A stretch of 64,000 nt of DNA from Boswellia sacra (lineage: Eukaryota > Streptophyta > Magnoliopsida > Sapindales > Burseraceae): NCBI GenBank assembly GCA_013180625.2, contig SNVD02006955.1, positions 620,001 through 684,000 on the forward strand. Reading direction: 5' to 3'. The notes below the pieces were generated by a model that saw only the letters and a program-made list of their open reading frames with translations, was not told the origin of the DNA and ran no database searches. The stretch's first letter is position 1. Every line of letters begins with the position of its first letter. Positions 61,720-64,000 of the stretch are shown in pieces. A program made the translations under genes and the position numbers.

Positions 61720-62530
61720 TCACTAAAGAGTAGACCTAACAACGGATTGTATTAGAGCAGTTTCGTGTCATTTCGTATTCGTATTGTATTAAATTATGTT
61801 AATCCAAATATAATCTATTAACTTATTAGGTCTAAATCTAGAAACCCAAACTCAACTGTTAACTTATCGTATTACCCAAGCCCAACCCATTTAACCCGTT
61901 TTTTATTTTTAAGTTAAATAACAATATACATAACATGATTTGTATAAATTCTAAATATATAATACAACCAATAGTTTATAAATTTAAATTCTAACAAATA
62001 TTTTAAAATCTATTAAAATATCCAAATTTAATATATAGTTGACTATGAGTCATCCCAAGAACCTAAGATAATACAAAAATATATACAAAGTTTTGTATGT
62101 AACATTATTTAAAGACCCATCTAAAGCATATTTAAGATAAATAATTGATAATATACAATTATTAAACGATTTCTGAAAATGAAATAAGATATTTTATGAG
62201 TTTCTTCTTTGTATTTCCCATCAAAATATCTTATCATACACACCTAAGAAAAAAATGAAATAATTATATTAAAATAATTTTAATTAAATTAAACATAATT
62301 ATAAATTAAAATTTATTACATTTTATTATATTTTTCATGTATTATAAATAAATTTACTATATATTACCCTAAGCATTAAAGGGTTAAACGGGTTGTAGCA
62401 TAAATCCAAACACAATCCAATATCGAAAGAATTTTATCGAGTTAACCAATTAACAATCCGATCCAATCTGATATTTTTAGATCCAAAACACATTTTTATC
62501 GAATAGATTTGCGTCGTGTTAACGAGTCAT
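61720..62530. mobile_element. Candidate non-autonomous DNA transposon (~0.8 kb)
   Basis: Subterminal inverted repeats: caacccatttaaccc at 61883-61897 matches the complement of gggttaaacgggttg at 62381-62395 in 14 of 15 bases. Outer parts are rich in cgtgt/aacacga-type and tattaggtc-type motifs typical of plant hAT- or Harbinger-like elements. The interior is AT-rich and non-coding. Boundaries are approximate. Confidence 0.5.
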
Positions 62531-62795
62531 ATAGAATTTATCCGACCTACTCAGGTGCAGTGCCAGTTGCAATTGAATCATGAAATGAAACAAAAGCAAA
62601 ACAAAAAAAAAAAAAAATGACGGTAGGTAGTCGAACTCAGAATTGGAGTCCAAGTGAATCAAACTTGTGTGCCAGGCCATGTAAAAGGCTTGGTTAAATT
62701 CCACGACTATTAATACGGGTCAAACAAAGATATAACAATTTTAAACTAAAAGGGCGAGAGTTCTACTAAGATGACCCAAATGCTAGTGAAGCCAC

Positions 62796-62865
62796 CTAGT
62801 CCCGGTCAGCATCTTCCAGCTCTTCATCCTCAGGAACCCCACGGAGATAGAGAACATTGTTGCAC
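62796..62865 (-). CDS. Small nuclear ribonucleoprotein Sm F, last exon (partial)
   Basis: The minus strand after an AG acceptor at 62866 reads on as (R)CNNVLYLRGVPEDEELEDADRD and stops at TAG (62796-62798). The CNNVLYLRGV segment is the last beta strand of the Sm2 motif, and the acidic tail is typical of Sm F, a ring subunit of the spliceosomal snRNP core. The upstream exons are not found before position 64000, so the preceding intron exceeds 1.1 kb and the gene continues beyond the right edge. The call rests on one short but distinctive exon. Confidence 0.85.
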
Positions 62866-63334
62866 CTGCAAACAAGACACATACATATTCAACAATGAGG
62901 TTTACCGAACTTGGATATTTGTAATTTTGACATGCGTTAAGACTTTTTTAGTACAAATAGGCTATAGTTCCTTTGATTGCGATATTCCATAAAAGACAAT
63001 CAGAAACAAAACAATGCCTTTGTTGCATATTTGAAAGGACAATCCAAAGAAACCAATTTTGGGATCAAACTCCACCAGACACCTTTAAGTAAATCTAATT
63101 CACAAATTTGCCATTTCCTGCCTTTTTAATGTTAAACTTATAAAAACACTCTCAATCTTAAGGTACCAAAGAAAACTCCCAAGTCTATGAAGTATAAGCT
63201 TCCAAAAATTCCAAAACAGAACCAGAAAGATCAAATTTAGTGAAAAGAACTACGAAAATAAGTTGTTTCTTGCTATTTATACATTCAGACACAAATGACT
63301 ATCATGTTACTGAAACCATATAATGGCACCATAA

Positions 63335-63375
<41 letters not shown>

Positions 63376-64000
63376 TTGACCTGGCATTATATCATTGAAC
63401 AAGTTGTCACTATAATATTTACTAAACACCTTTCATTCATTAAACCCTCCTATGATAGTGTGCTAAATCAGATTGTATGCATTAATTATATATGTGTATT
63501 ACTTAAGATCAAGTTAAAACAAAAACATTGAATAAAAATGGTGGTGAGCGTCAGCCAATATGGTGTTTAAACTTGAAAGATATGATTCGGTGCAGGAGTG
63601 TGGTTATCTTAAAAAAATTAGAAAATAAAAAAAATAAAACCTAAAAGACGTTACTCTCCTCTAAAAAAAAAATAATCTTTTTGCATAACATGTTCAACAA
63701 CTAAGAACAAAAATAACTATAAAGCATGGTCTTTAGAAGTGGGACTCCAACTATCTTCATAGACAAGCACTCAAATGCTGTCCTATTATGGAAAAAGCAA
63801 ATCACTCGGTTTTATCATGTAGAATCAAATTCCAAACATCTTTATAATTTTGCTCCCTATGCTAGGTTATCAAAAAGATAGTAAACATAACTAAATTTGG
63901 AATAATATGACATTTATCGACCTAAGCAACATAAAACACTAAAATTTGCCTCCATATTCATCCACCCAATAACCAAAAGAAGCTCCAAGTTCACTCCCAA
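62866..64000 (-). other. Probable intron of Sm F gene
   Basis: No frame here encodes the expected preceding Sm F exon (the IDG...GEILIR part). The stretch is AT-rich and includes an AT microsatellite at 63341-63370. Confidence 0.55.
63341..63370. repeat. AT microsatellite
   Basis: An uninterrupted AT run of about 15 units within the presumed Sm F intron. Confidence 0.9.

Larger units (their letters stand above)
60588..62795. other. Intergenic region between BiP and Sm F, with transposon remains
   Basis: It holds the distal BiP promoter, a copy of the 165-bp MITE family (61278-61442) and a longer candidate transposon (about 61720-62530). A poly-A tract near 62604-62618 and a gagttcgac-like motif on the minus strand at about 62630 faintly recall a SINE but are not enough for a call. 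No gene is supported. Confidence 0.55.

Noticed and set aside
62600..62720. Possible SINE (poly-A tract plus gagttcgac motif on the minus strand)
   Set aside because: The A-box is not convincing, spacing is uncertain and no target duplication was seen.

Overview
The window is plant nuclear DNA, most likely from a eudicot and plausibly a woody rosid. The genes are split by many short AT-rich GT-AG introns. The products include an R2R3-MYB with a plant bHLH-contact motif, a plant-type trehalase with an N-terminal membrane anchor, an ER Hsp70 (BiP) ending in HDEL, and a plant ABCF/GCN20 protein. The intergenic DNA is AT-rich and littered with short foldback elements (MITEs). Species cannot be fixed from the sequence alone.

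Layout, left to right. 48-1969 (+): the 3' end of a WD40-repeat gene of the WDR44 type. 4290-5250 (+): an R2R3-MYB transcription factor. 5.3-10.9 kb: gene-poor and MITE-rich. 10942-14989 (-): a METTL17/Rsm22-family mitochondrial ribosome assembly factor with 12 exons. 17935-19874 (-): a short-chain dehydrogenase/reductase with 8 exons. 19.9-27.3 kb: no gene recognised. 27328-31394 and 32658-36788 (both -): a tandem pair of trehalase genes. 36.8-41.6 kb: no gene recognised. 41660-41896 (-): a small acidic protein. 43118-48781 (-): an ABCF3/GCN20-like protein with 18 exons. 50366-55639 (+): glutamine-dependent NAD+ synthase with 13 exons. 57193-60344 (-): BiP with 8 exons and a plant unfolded-protein-response element upstream. 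62796-62865 (-): the last exon of the Sm F splicing protein, whose other exons lie beyond the right edge.

The genes are mostly independent housekeeping or regulatory loci, not a pathway cluster. I rebuilt the exon chains by hand from reading frame, family conservation and splice sites. In each complete gene the exon lengths sum to a multiple of three. From memory, the order WD40, METTL17-like, SDR, trehalase, ABCF3 resembles two Arabidopsis segments (around At1g64550-64610 and At4g24040-24050), which suggests an ancestral gene order.

The most interesting part is the trehalase pair. The right copy (32658-36788) looks intact and membrane-anchored. The left copy (27328-31394) has lost the anchor's start codon (ATG to CTG), carries a 7-bp insertion that takes the anchor segment out of frame, and has GG where the first intron's GT donor should be. 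It also seems to have lost most of its upstream DNA. It is either a decaying pseudogene or an altered, soluble form. Other points worth a second look are a three-copy MITE family, several independent foldback elements, a C-rich intron in ABCF3, a cluster of ACGACTTTT-type motifs near 16.1 kb, and an exact P-UPRE upstream of BiP.
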